Counted from the first letter of the stretch, positions 1-11,700 are shown. The stretch is 64,000 nt of DNA from Thuidium tamariscinum (GCA_947034885.2 OX344757.2:8246001-8310000); one strand, 5' to 3'. Program-made: numbers and translations. The notes: generated by a model from the letters alone, not told the origin.

Positions 1-281
1 AGTGAATGCAATTTGTACATAGGATGAAGCTGAAATCCATACTAGATTCTAAACATTCACTCTTTCGAGATTATTAGAGAGAATAGATTATTCATATATA
101 AATCCTTGAATTGATGCGTAGGGACAGGTCAAAATGGTGAGAACTCTTCGCAGCCAAAGGCGACAGGGAGGACCAGAGAACTCTGCGACAGGAAATGACG
201 AAAACGTCCCTGTACCTGAGGTGAGCCATTTCACTCTTGCCGTTTCCAATTTTTGATTTCATCGCTAAAATTGAAAAAAAA

Positions 282-466
282 AATTGTGCGCGCCCCTCCT
301 GCTTGCGTTGCTGCGGGCTCGCAGAGTTGGGCTGAACCCCTGCCGCGCAGGGCATTCGAACGCCCTGCGCGGCAGAGGTTCAGCCCAACTCTGCGAGCCC
401 GCAGCAATGCAGGCAGGCTGCCAGGTAGACAGTGGAGGCGTCCCCAGTAGGAGGGGCGCGCACAAT
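282..466. repeat. GC-rich foldback element in intron 1
   Basis: The outer arms are AATTGTGCGCGCCCCTCCT (282-300) and its complement at 449-466. The inner arms (301-353 and about 362-415) pair almost perfectly around TTCGAA at 355-360. A 30-35 base asymmetric segment near 416-448 lies only on the right side. The GC-rich arms contrast with the AT-rich intron. It looks like a MITE or foldback insertion. Confidence 0.8.
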
Positions 467-490
467 TTTTTTTTAAATTTTTTTTAAGGG

Positions 491-590
491 GAACCTGATT
501 CCAGGGTAGCATGAGGTATCACTTGGAGATCAGTCGGATCCGACTGATCTCCAAGTAATACCTCATGCTACCCCGGATTCAGGTTCCCTC
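491..590. repeat. Foldback element 1 with CAGTCGGATCCGACTG apex
   Basis: Near-perfect inverted repeat centred at about 540/541. The left arm starts GGGAACCTGATTCCAGGGTA and the right arm ends GATTCAGGTTCCC. The apex is the palindrome CAGTCGGATCCGACTG. It lies in intron 1 of the acidic gene. There is no obvious coding content. Confidence 0.85.
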
Positions 591-1003
591 CAATTTAAAA
601 AAAATAAATTATGATGTCCATTGTTCATTAGACAATACTTCTAGGTCAAAATGCACCTTGGATGTTGGTTGTAGCATTTGCCATTTTCACTTTACAAATT
701 TCTTTTTAGATATACCTTTATCTTAAGGTAATATAAATTACAAACTTTAATTTCATGAAGTTCAGGTTATCCAAAGATTAGGTTTTAGGGTTCCTTTCTT
801 GTAGCAAAAATCTTAAACTTCAATGTGTTGTCCTTTAGCTGAACGGGAGAATTCTTTGAAATTTGTTGAAATTAAAACAAATGGAAGGAAAGTATGATCA
901 ACATGCACCGCACCCTCCAACAAAACTAGCCTACGCTACTTGTTTGTGTTGTTTGACCTCAAATGCCTATATCTACGAAAATATTCTAGGAAATAATTTT
1001 GAA

Positions 1004-1105
1004 AGGGACCTGATCTTAGGGTACCTTGAGCTACCCCTTGGAGTTCAGTCGGATCCGACTGACCTCCAAGGGATAGATCAAGGTACCCCGAGAACAGGTT
1101 CCTCT
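1004..1105. repeat. Foldback element 2 with CAGTCGGATCCGACTG apex
   Basis: Inverted repeat centred at 1053/1054 with the same 16-base apex. The outer arms (GGGACCTGAT... and ...CAGGTTCC) resemble element 1, while the middle of the arms has diverged. It lies in intron 1. Confidence 0.85.
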
Positions 1106-1524
1106 CAAAACAATTTCAAGAAATAAAATTTTGCATACCATTATTTTAGTATATTCTTTTTGTGACCCACATCTTTCAATTCATTTCAAAATTACAATCT
1201 TTTTATATGTGCTTGGGAATTTGAAAGGAATCTTCATGATAGACAACCTAATGTTTATTACTTCAAGGCTAGAATTTGTTTTAATTCTTTTTTAAATTCA
1301 CTTGTGCAGATACCAGTGTTAGTGCCAGCCAATGCTGCTGGAGATTCTACAAGCTTGCCACAGGTATAGACAAAATTTCTCGTTTAGGAATGTTTTGTCA
1401 TTTCTTCAAACTATCCACAATAGACAAGTTCCAAATCAAGTTTCACATCACTTTCGAAACAAATGTCTCCTGGATTTTGTGGGGGACAATTTTTTTATAG
1501 TTCATTACAATTTTTATTCACCAA

Positions 1525-1620
1525 GTACCATATTTGAGAGTCACGTGAAGTGACACTTGGAAGTCAGTCGGATCCGACTGATCTATAAGTGTCACTTCAC
1601 GTGACTCTCAAATATGGTAC
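1525..1620. repeat. Foldback element 3 with CAGTCGGATCCGACTG apex
   Basis: Inverted repeat from GTACCATATTTGAGAGTCAC to its complement, centred at 1572/1573. It shares only the apex and the adjoining CTTGGAxxTCAG with elements 1 and 2; the outer arms are different sequence that still pair with each other. It lies in intron 2. Confidence 0.85.
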
Positions 1621-1952
1621 CTATTAAATAGATGTTTAACCAAATTCTGTATTTTTTAAATTTATTATGCTTCTTTGCAAAGTCTAAGACAGTGCCTAAT
1701 AATGAATAAGGTCAAACTGAGTCAAGAATATTTCTAATAAAATGATTAATTTTTAGTCATTTTTGCAATAACCTTCTATGTCTTATAATATTTTCTTATA
1801 TTTTTCTTTTGGTATGGAATATAGTAGACAATTGTTGTTTAATATTTGAAAATATGTAAACTATTTTTTTTTAAATTTGTCTCAATTTATCATTACAAAT
1901 TTCTGTACATGTCATTCACATGTTTCTATATTAATAATGATGTAGACATTTG

Positions 1953-2053
1953 AGGACCAGTTTCCCAAGGGGCTTTAGGTTCTCCCTACACATCCGCTAG
2001 GGCTATCTGAGGTATAGGGTGTACCCAAAGTCCCTTTGGAAACTGGTCTCCAA
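1953..2053. repeat. Foldback element in intron 2 without the GGATCC apex
   Basis: Imperfect inverted repeat: the left arm begins AGGACCAGTTTCCCAAGGGG and the right arm ends CCCTTTGGAAACTGGTCTCC. The apex is around CTAGGGCTATC and lacks the CAGTCGGATCCGACTG core. It is similar in size to the other three, so it may be a relative or an independent MITE. Confidence 0.7.
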
Positions 2054-2776
2054 GTTTTCAATATCATGTTGAACAAATTTAATTCCATTGTATTATTCTG
2101 GACTTTATTAACTTTAACTTTATTGAATTGTAGACAGAGCATCGTAAAGGTAAGCGTGTGAGGGCTTCATCTTCAAAGAATGAAGTTGCAAATCCTTCAA
2201 TCGATGAGGCTTTTCCTGCCCTTGACATTGGTGGGCCTTCTGAGCCAAAGACATGGCCACAGCCAAATGTTCCTCTCTCTAGCGACTCTAGTGACGGGGG
2301 ACAAGAGTTGGTAAGTTTTGACGACATTATGGATGCGGCTGAGCGTGCTGCAGATGCCTTAGAGGTTGATAGACTTAGTCACATACGAAGGCGTAGACAA
2401 CAAGTGCTTTCACCTGAGAGCTCTGAGACGGAATATTCCTTCTACTGTTGTGCTTTCCTTATCGAGTTCTAGTCCTCAGTATGAGGAGATTTCTGATTGT
2501 GCTTGTAACAGTAGTTTGGGACCACACGAAGTGATCATTCTCACCTCTGACTCAGATGAGAATGAAGATGTTGACATACTTTGAGGAGGCTTTGGATTTG
2601 AGCTCTTCTTGCATATATATTAAGTGAAATATTGAGTAATTGATGCAATTGGTTTGTTCAAAGAAATGACTACTTCTATATTTATGATTTGAAATTGCTC
2701 TTACATGAGACTTCATGAATGAAGATGATTATTTGTATTAGTCACTAATTTCATTTTTTTGAAACTTTTGGTATAA

Positions 2777-5700
2777 ATGGAAGAGTCTCCTCTGAAAGAA
2801 ACACAAGAGGAGAGAATCTTGGAGACTCCTGGAACGGATGACAGAATGCAGCCTAGTATTGAAGAAGGAAACGAGGAGGACTTCATGGAGGAAGATGTTC
2901 CTGATGATGAAGAAAAAGATCTGATGGAGGACGAACTTCGGCGAATACAAAAGGGGGATTCGGTAGAGACAATCTCCACCTTAAGAATGAAGTCTCACGA
3001 TCTTTTTCGACTCCATATCCCGCTTTGTAGGCTGGTCGCGATGCCCATGGTTAGGCCTACACTCTCCTGTGATATTAAAAAATTAGAGCAGGAGTTTGCA
3101 AAAGGCTATCAAGATGGTGCAGCTGTCTTCTATGTTTCCACGACTAATGAAAATGGAGAGAGCTTACAGTTTACGGAGACAGAGATGAATGAATGGGGCT
3201 CTTTGTGGAAATAGAAGAATGAGGTCTTCATCAAGCACGTGGAGTCAAAGCCCGAGCTCAAGTTCTTAAAGAACTTGAAATTTTGGGTTTGTGATGACAA
3301 TCATCGGTGAATTGCTTGGATGAACCTTATCAATAGGTTATATCCATTGGTTCCAAAATGGCACTATGTAGTTGACTGCATAGTGCTAGACACAAAGGGA
3401 AGAATTGAGGTTGTCATGCAAGTAATGTATAACATCAATGAGTAAGTTTTCAAAAGAACTTATATTTTTGGTCTTTAAAATACAAGTCTTTTTTTTGGCA
3501 AGTATTTATTATTTTAGCATGAGATATGATATTATCTAAAAAATTGACTCATTTGTAGATCAACGGAGGACTCCCATGTGAAGACGAATTTGATTCATAC
3601 TTTGTACCAAGTTCAATGGTATGGGCTTCTGCCTTTGGACCGTTTCAGTGAACTCTTGAGGCCCTCGGAGAAGAAAAAGTGTGTTGAGCAAATCAAACGA
3701 AAGAAATGGTATTCCATACCTGCAGAGGTTTTCACCTCATTCATTTTTCGGGTAAGATAACATGCATTTTGCAAAATATTCTCACTTTATTGTGTTGGCC
3801 TTCTATGCTTCAAATTTTTTTTAGTTTTCTAAATGAAAAATTGGTGTGTATGTGCAGCAAGAAATTTCTCAAGCTGCTGATGCTGTAGTGCGGAAGTATA
3901 CGGAGACAACAGAACCGGAGAAGATGAAAGACGCTGAACTTGCTCATGCCATGAGGGCTGGAGCAAAGGAGAAGATAATGAAGTTGTATGTGAAAATGAT
4001 GAAGCTATTGGCGGTGGCCAATCCGGCAAATGGTCCTGAATTTTTAAAAGAGGTGAGTTTAATATGGTCTAGCATTTCTAATCATTTACAGTTTTGAATT
4101 TCATATTCAATAATAATTAATTGGCTTTGTTGGTCATGCAGGTGGAGAGACATTAGAGTGTCAACGAGGTTCCAGAGATGACGTTGGAGAAGCTTCAGAT
4201 GGTGGCAACTTGTAATACTTCATCCTTCCACAAAATTAAGATTCTACGATGGTGGAATTCCTCTCTTGCATCTCGTGAAGCAAGAAAATTCCCGTTTAAG
4301 CCCGTTTCGGAGAATTACCTTAGCCCTTTTCTTGCCAAATGCGTTTGGTATGTAGGGGTAAGTTCTTTGGTACCTTTGTTCAGTTCATTTCAATGCATGC
4401 TATTTGAGTTTACATATTGCATTTACAAGTTAATATGAAATAAAGTCTTCACTAAACCTTAATGCCATTGATTGTGTATTTTATTGTTTAGATTGAAGAT
4501 TCAGCAGTTGAACACTTTGATTCAATCGTGAAGCAAGACAACCTCTCTGTCAACTACAATGTTCCGATGCGTCCACAGTACTTGTCAGATTATATTGAAA
4601 GCTGGAGGCTAAAGATTTGGGATCAGGGATTTGGAACGTACTTCAAGGGGAGTAATTACTTCAAGAAGGGGGACTCTTTCACGAGTCACGAAGGTTCTAG
4701 CGCTACAGTTTGGAGAGTTCTTTTTCGGTACGTTTTTCCAATTTAACACTAATTTACTGAAGTCACTATGAAAGTAGAAGTCAAGTTTGTGGTCGAAATT
4801 AAACCTTAATATTCTCTATTGTTTTTCAAAGTACTTCTTCAAGTGAAACGATAGATTATTGCAATCAAAGAAGTGGATTTCACCCTTAATGTAGAAGGTA
4901 TCAATCAAAGGTTGAGGAGCTCTTTAACAAAACTAATACTTCTTTCTTCTTGGATGTTTCAATCATTGCATTGTACTTATTTTATGTTTCTATTTTTTTT
5001 TTCTCCATTATTTGCTTTCATGCTTTTAAAGAATTATGGCTTTGCAAAAATGAATTTCATTTAGTTATTTAGCTTTTTATCTTCATCATGAAAAGTCTTT
5101 CTAATGATTGATTGTTCTTGTATTGCAGTTACTTCAAGTTTGAGCTTGAAGAAAAGGGGGCCATTGCACGATCAGATTTACCTTCGTTTCTATCAGCGTG
5201 GCTTGATCGTACTTCCCCATCATGCATGTTCAGTCCACACCAACTCCGCACCTTCACCACTGCTCATCTTAGTGGTGGAGCTTGGTATTTAGACTGTGCA
5301 CTTGCATTCACTCATCCATCCGAGGTGGAGTTGAGGAAATCTTTGGAGGGCAAAAGAACTGTGGATTTAGAGGTCGATGAATTCATAGGCTTGAGTGACA
5401 AACAAAGGAAGAGAGCTATAATCAAGAGGGACACAAATGACAGGAAAAAAGAGGCCCGAGTTCAAGTTCTTCTTGAAGCCAAGGAGAAGAGGGAGGCGGA
5501 ACGGGCCGCAAAGTTGGCGGACAAGGAAAAAGAAGAGAAGGGCAAGGCCAAGGGCAAAAAGAAGGAAGAAGTAGGAGGCCAAATTGTAGCGTCTTCAACC
5601 GTGGATTAAGGTTCACAAATGCAAAGCGGATCTCAAAGCGAAGTGAAGAGGAAGGCAACCCTCTCCCAACTCACTAAGGATGTCATTTCGCATGTCACAC

Positions 5701-7304
5701 AAGCGATGGTCCTCATAGAAGATGATTTGGCCAAAATCGAGGATTTAATCTTCAACGTCTCAATTGAAGACTTTGTGGAGGATATGGATGCCGAGAACCC
5801 GACTTGGTTCAATGAAGTCTTACAGTTCTTAAAGAAGGTAATGAGATTTCATTTTGAAATGCAAGTTATTATTTTATTTGTGAATGACATGAATATTTCT
5901 TCTATTTCTAGCAATTACGTTTTAATGCACTAAATGTTTGCAGCTGTCGATTGGAAAAACTCGCATGTTCTATGGTCTACCCAACGCTAGGCCTGGAGTG
6001 GATGTTATTTTTCTGGATTGCCCAAACAATTTGCCCGTACTAGGGTTATCTTCTTCACTAGATGATATTCCAGATTGGAACGCTGACGTAGAAGATGAGG
6101 CTCTTCAAGCGATCTTTTGTTTTGCTGGCCCGCATCTACAGGACCATGACTGCATCATATTGTTTCATTCTTGGAGCATTGCAGCAAAATCGAGCATTGC
6201 AGGCTTGTGTAAAACGTACGAGATGGTCATGAAGAAAGAGTGGATGGGGATGAACCGGATGCACCTTACCTCGGCTATTGACAAAAAGAAGATGATAAAT
6301 TTAAACCATTTTCTTGAAGTTCTCAAGTACAATTTGTAATGCAAATTTTATCATATATTCTAATCTAAATTTGCTTTGGATGGTGCAGACACAAAAGTTT
6401 GGTGTGACTCTTCTTGTGAAGGACTTGGGAGATAAAGGGAAATCCAATTTTTCTTTCAAGTGCACTGTCACAACCAAAAAGGCCGGTATCGACATTGAGA
6501 ACGATGACATGTTGATGAATTATACTCATCCGGATGACATGGCAATGAATGGAGAGAAGCCATGGCGAGGAGGGCGCGAAAAAGACCCTAGATTCTACAC
6601 CCTTCTCCTTGAATCAACCAGCGTTGAAGGAGACTTGATTTAAGATTGTAACGCATCCACAGGTGAATGTTCACTCCACCCATTCTACATTCTAATTGTA
6701 GTTTGCACTTTCAATAATTTAACTAATAAGTTTTAATTTCTTGCCTTTAGGTGCATGCATTACAGCTTGTCGCGGCAATGGCTGCCACATTGTTGCTTTG
6801 GAGGGGCACAAGGACATTTATAATGCCATTCTAAAGCCGATGAAGAAGTCAGCAGCAATTGTGGTGCCCACGCCAACTCAAGCACCGGTAGTTCAAGTTT
6901 CACAAGACCCAGATGACATGCCTGTGGTGCCTCGTAAATTTACTCGCAAGGGGAAATTTAGTAAGTAAGTTGGCACTTTTTCTATTTTCTTTTTGCATTG
7001 TGATTTTCACATTCAAGAAGTCTAAAACTATGTTTTTTGGGGAAGAAGCAGGGGTCGAAGATTGATGCTTGTAGATTCAATCTTCAAGAAGATCATCAGT
7101 TCAGAGAAGACATTTGACCTTCCAGTTTATGCCGAGCAAATGGCAGGTGCTTTTGCAGATTTTGGTAGCTCTAGGCCAAAACGCCGTAAAGACAGTTATG
7201 CTTTAAATGTCTTGCAATTTTTTGATGTGTCTACATCTGAGGGTAGAGAGACATCAGAGTCTTCTATTGGATCTGATTCTGCGACTGAGTCCACCGCTAC
7301 TTAG
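2777..7304 (+). pseudogene. ParB-like plus beta-class DNA methyltransferase-like fusion gene, nonsense-broken
   Basis: Ten exons fit with correct phase throughout: 2777-3441, 3559-3751, 3858-4052, 4142-4357, 4492-4727, 5129-5837, 5944-6318, 6389-6662, 6751-6964, 7052-7304. They total 1,110 codons including the final TAG. The exon-7 donor at 6319 is the least sure. Residues 1-60 are acidic. Around residues 75-225 a ParB/sulfiredoxin-like region carries FWVCDDNHR at about 169-177. A highly charged Lys/Glu linker fills the middle. The C-terminal part reads like a beta-class amino-methyltransferase: motif IV position VIFLDCPNN (DCPN 763-766, normally DPPY), then EKPWRGG and motif I DCNASTG (949-955), then GCHIVALEGHKDIY. 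Five in-frame stops lie at 3212 (TAG), 3308 (TGA), 4154 (TAG), 5607 (TAA) and 6641 (TAA). Domain order matches prokaryotic and phage ParB-methylase proteins. DCPN suggests loss of catalysis even in the parent gene. Domain calls are inferred from motifs only. Confidence 0.7.
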
Positions 7305-8745
7305 ACTCATGAGATCGACGAATCTCTTGGGTCAAACTATTATGTGCTTGTTTTTATTTTTATTGGATTTGTGTGTTTTATGGCTACATCATGGATGTAC
7401 TTAAATTCTCTTCACATTTCTTGAATGCTTTTCTTTTATAGATATTGAAAATATTTTTTTTGTGACAAAAAAAATGATAACAAAAACATTTGGTACCCCA
7501 TTGTTTGTAGACAAGAGGGTACCATTGTTTGTAGACAAGACCTTACATTCTCCCGATAATACAATGTACTAAATCCACGGTTATAGGTCCTTTATTAAAA
7601 ATATTTGAATTTTTTTTTCCCGCTCACAAGCTCACGCTCACAGGCTCGCCAAATAGCAACCCTGCCTTTCAAAGGCAAAAATCTTAGCTTTGGATAGTAG
7701 GTGTCTTGAGTGTATCTTTCTCGAATAGGGTATGGTAGTTAGAGCATCACCACCTTAGGCAATAAATGGGACTTACCAAGCTACCTTTGATTGATTCAAG
7801 TGTGCTTATTGGTTATTTTAATTTGGTAGTTTTCTTAGTCATACTTTGTATATAATCACTTTCCTTTATTCAAAGTTCATTGCTTCATTAGAGAAAATTT
7901 GGACTTTTCCTAGGGTCATTTGATAAAATGAAAATGTGCAATTATAGGAATTTTTTTTCAATGAAAAATTAATTATTATTTTTTGACCCATATAGATCAT
8001 AAAGGATTATAGACTAAGATTCACCGAAATTTTTTTATCAAAACAAAGTTCCTCCTCCCCTCCATTTTGTTCATTGACTAAAAGTCATTGAAAATAGCTT
8101 TCTACTAAGGCCAAATATTCTTTAATGTTTGAATACAATTCAAAGCATGGGATCTATTTAAGCACAAGAAAGAAGTGAATAGGATTAAAACTATAGCATG
8201 ATAGCCACTTGTTGTGTGAGGCCATAGTAGAAGAGAACACATAGACTATGTTCTCCAATGCTCTAGCCAAGCCCATTTGCTGCTCAAGGATGGCAATGAT
8301 CTTTCAGCAATACATCAGCTTGCTTGTGCCTCTTGCGATGCAGTAGACATATACGCCTCTTCTTCTCCCTTTCATGTGCACAAGTCTTTTCTAATGTAGA
8401 TGAAAATGGAAGCATACCCCTCCTTCATTCTAAATGTGAATTGAATGAGTCTCATAAAACCATTTATACCTCTCATCATCATGCATATGTCTCTTCTAGC
8501 TATCTCATTCAATCATCACTTCCCTCTTCATCAGAGCAAGTGCTTCCACTTTCATGTGAATGGGAAGAGCCATGGGAAAAATGAAAGGTTAACGACGCGA
8601 CGATAGCGAGGGAGAAGAAGAGGCACATACCCACTGCCCCTCGCACTGCATCACAACTCTCCAGGAAGCTACCAAAACACACTCACATCAAATCAAAACC
8701 TTAAGTAACTTAGCTGGGTTGTGGGTCTTCGATATTCGATGCAAC
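7305..8745. other. Intergenic, no gene seen
   Basis: This stretch separates the methyltransferase-like pseudogene from the EF-hand-like gene. The only structure noted is a short direct repeat at about 7493-7545, where GGTACC followed by ATTGTTTGTAGACAAGA occurs twice. The region from about 8590 to 8745 is probably the leader and promoter of the next gene. Confidence 0.5.
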
Positions 8746-11700
8746 ATGGCACCACTCGAGATGCCACTCAAAGAAGCTGCGGTACGCACACTAGCTCACA
8801 TTCGATTACAGCAGAAGAAACTAAACTACAACCCTTCTGCAGGTTTGCAAATGAGGAGTAAATGCTTTTGACATTTTCATCTTCTGCGTTGTGTCTGTGC
8901 AGATTGTGCTCGCCAGGATAGGATATGAGCCATGGCTGAAAGCGCATGGCAAGATGAGACGACCCGACTTGACCAAGAAACAAGAGCTGGAGCTCCGAGA
9001 GTGTTTCGAGTTGATCGACGCTGGGGGCTCGGGTGCTTACTTTCTTCAGAGTTTTCTTTTACATGCCATTTCCATTAACAGTGTGCTGGTGAGCATTACA
9101 TTCTTGGAGGAAGCTCCTGAGACATAATGCGTGGGTTAGCTCTACCAATGCCCTTTGATGGTTCTTGGTCAAGTACTACTACTCTCACACTGCTCAAAGG
9201 TGTCTGGAGAAACGCTCTCAATACATTGTCCATATCCAGAGACATTGTGATTCTTTTGTTCATCTCTCGTTTTAGCCCAATAACTATTTCTTATTGGTAA
9301 TGCTCACACTTCCTTTTCAGTGCCTTTGATAGCTTCCTTACTAGACATTTCTTGCAGCTTCTATTCCCGGGACATGTAGAAGTATATCGTGAGAGTTAAC
9401 TATAATGTCATGCACAACTCCATCGCTAGTAAATGGCAAATCTTACTCACTTGCTGATTCACGGGAAAAGCAGGGATGTTCAGATGATATGACATCTTTC
9501 ACGCACATTCTCTTACAAACTTTAAAAATGTACAACTTATTTAAGCAGGATCCATATCGAGATTTGGAGAAGGGAGCTCTTGACATGGATCAATTCAATA
9601 GCTCCCCAAGGGTAGTTCCCCGGATTGGCACTTTAGAGCACGGAGAAGTAGGATGCTGTCGCACGCCATTGTCAGTCACTGTGATTGAAACCATATTCTT
9701 TCTTCTTTTTTATAGATTGTTCGAAGGAACCGTAAGATGGAAGCACTCAGAGAACAATGTACGAACAATATATGCTATGGCGAGGTTTTTGTAAAAATTT
9801 GAATGATTCTGGATACCTCCAAATCGGTCTTTCCATTTCCGCTCTCGATTCATGTTGCCTGTTCATCCTCAGGAGTAAGTTTAGTTCTCTGGGTTCGGAT
9901 TAGGTCTTGCGTCCTGGTTCCGATCCTTAGTCGTCTTGCACTTGCTCAATCCTTACGATTTGAACTAGGGGTGATATTTGATTGCAGGAGTGATATCGAC
10001 TCGTGATGTGCCGTTAGCCTTCACTGTGCTGGGTATGGATCTGAAGAGGACTGAGATTAAGGATGCAATCCGTAAAGTCGTGGCCAACAGGCGGAGTGTA
10101 CTACTCCTTTCTTGATCTTTTCATGCTAAATGTTGACAATGTAGACATAACTGTGCCACTTCAAAGTTGTGCTACATGCTCAAAATCCGTCAAAGTGAGG
10201 GTTGTGATGTGCACAAGAAAGCTGATACATACTACTTTCAAGTTGTGAAACATCAGGAGGTTGAACTTAAGTAGGGAAATATGTAAGGGCATAGTCGAAG
10301 TCCACATTTCTTTTGCGGCACCAAGGGATCTGGGAAAATATTGTTGTCTTGACAGCCGGATACTTTACTTAGGGAGAGGGCGGTTTACTGAGCTCTCTCT
10401 CTTCCTCATGCATTGCAGACGCAATTCCCCGAGTTCATGCGATTGATGATGTCGATGGTCGACAAGCTGCCAGTCGATGAATATTCGCCCTCAGAGAGTG
10501 GTATTATGCACACCAACTTTAAGTAGGTGTGATCATACATCAGAGAAACCCTGAAAGCTCATCTCTAGGTTTAGGGTTTGAAATTGGAGTTTCTGGAGAA
10601 CTAAATAGAGATGTTGCAATTGGCAGGGAAGGATCCGAGTACTGAGTACACGCTTCCATTTGCGCTTCTGGCGCAAGCATACAGGAGAAAGAAGGTCAAA
10701 CAACCCCAATTTATGTGTTGAATGTTTTTGGGCTGGTAATGCATCATAACTACCTAGTAGAGAATCCACGCTCAGTGGTGTTCTAGAAAATCTCAATTGG
10801 CAAGGTCTATGTTAGAAACTGCCTAAATGGCCTTACAACTTGTAGAATATAACAGGATAGTTATTTAGAATATCAGTTTCAGTTTAGGGGTTTTATACTT
10901 GCGTGCTGCTTTCAAGAACAGTGACTGATAAGTGCTCTAGTAGCAGTCCTTCATGATTGTCAATTTCTTAAGTTATTGTGGGATGTTGACTGATAGGGCA
11001 GATCGTCTGATTCCCAGGGCAGATAGGGGCCTCCATCTTCATCTGACGTTTGACGTTCAATAGTATCAATTGCACGGTGCTACGCAGCTGATAGAGGCCG
11101 TCATGGGAGGTGACCATAAGTTGCAGGATCGGATGAATTTCCGATCACATAAATCTATGGTTGAGCGAAAGGCACTGCGAGATATTACGGCAGGAAAGGT
11201 GAAGGAGGTATGTTCTCCAAATCCTTAAAGCATCCTGACTTTCATGAACTTAAAGTTTAGTTAATAAGCTTCTTCTGCAGACGTTCAGAGATAATTATGT
11301 AAACTGACGTAGGAAACCCATTTCTGTGGCTTTCACCTGTTTTGTGTGATTTCCATTACTACTATGAAATTCAATTAGTCTTATCCCTATTTTAAAGAGG
11401 ATCTAAGGCACCCACATATAGATTTTTTGGATATCGCATGCATGAACAAGTTCTGAGCTGTGGAAGTTCTGAGTAGTACTTCAGGTCCCATTCACCAACC
11501 TTTGATCTTCAATCATAAAATGTAGAAGTATCTCGCTTCTTTCAAGCCAAGTGTTTGGATGGCACATACATTGAAAACGGCTCCCTTATTACAATACTTT
11601 CTATTCCTCAAGTGTGCTTGAAGTTGTGTGCTGTTGCAATCATTATTTTGCTGACTGTCTTGTGTATAGGAACCGAAGGGAAATTCGTCCATTACTCCTG

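Larger units (their letters stand above)
134..2584 (+). pseudogene. Small acidic protein gene with foldback-filled introns and a 3' frameshift
   Basis: I do not recognise this protein. A model reads ATG at 134-220 (starts MVRTLRSQRRQGGPEN), 1310-1363 and 2134 onward, with GT donors at 221 and 1364, AG acceptors before 1310 and 2134, and phase-0 joins. The last exon encodes a basic stretch (EHRKGKRVRASSSK) and then a Ser/Asp/Glu-rich region. The frame breaks near 2430: after SPESSETE it soon reaches a stop at about 2470. The other frame continues from about 2430 to a TGA at 2584 and ends in EVIILTSDSDENEDVDIL, a hydrophobic core followed by acids that resembles a SUMO-interacting motif. One inserted or deleted base near 2430, or an unseen short intron, would explain this. 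Five inverted-repeat elements lie in the two introns. The gene is on the same strand just upstream of the ParB-methyltransferase-like pseudogene and could be its partner or 5' part. Function is unknown. Confidence 0.5.

Noticed and set aside
3212..6643. RNA editing rescuing the five stops
   Set aside because: U-to-C editing of this kind is known for plant organelle transcripts. This is an intron-rich nuclear gene, so mutation is the simpler reading.
9405..9794. 129-codon frame in intron 2 of the EF-hand-like gene
   Set aside because: Exons on both sides join in phase without it, and its composition is not protein-like.
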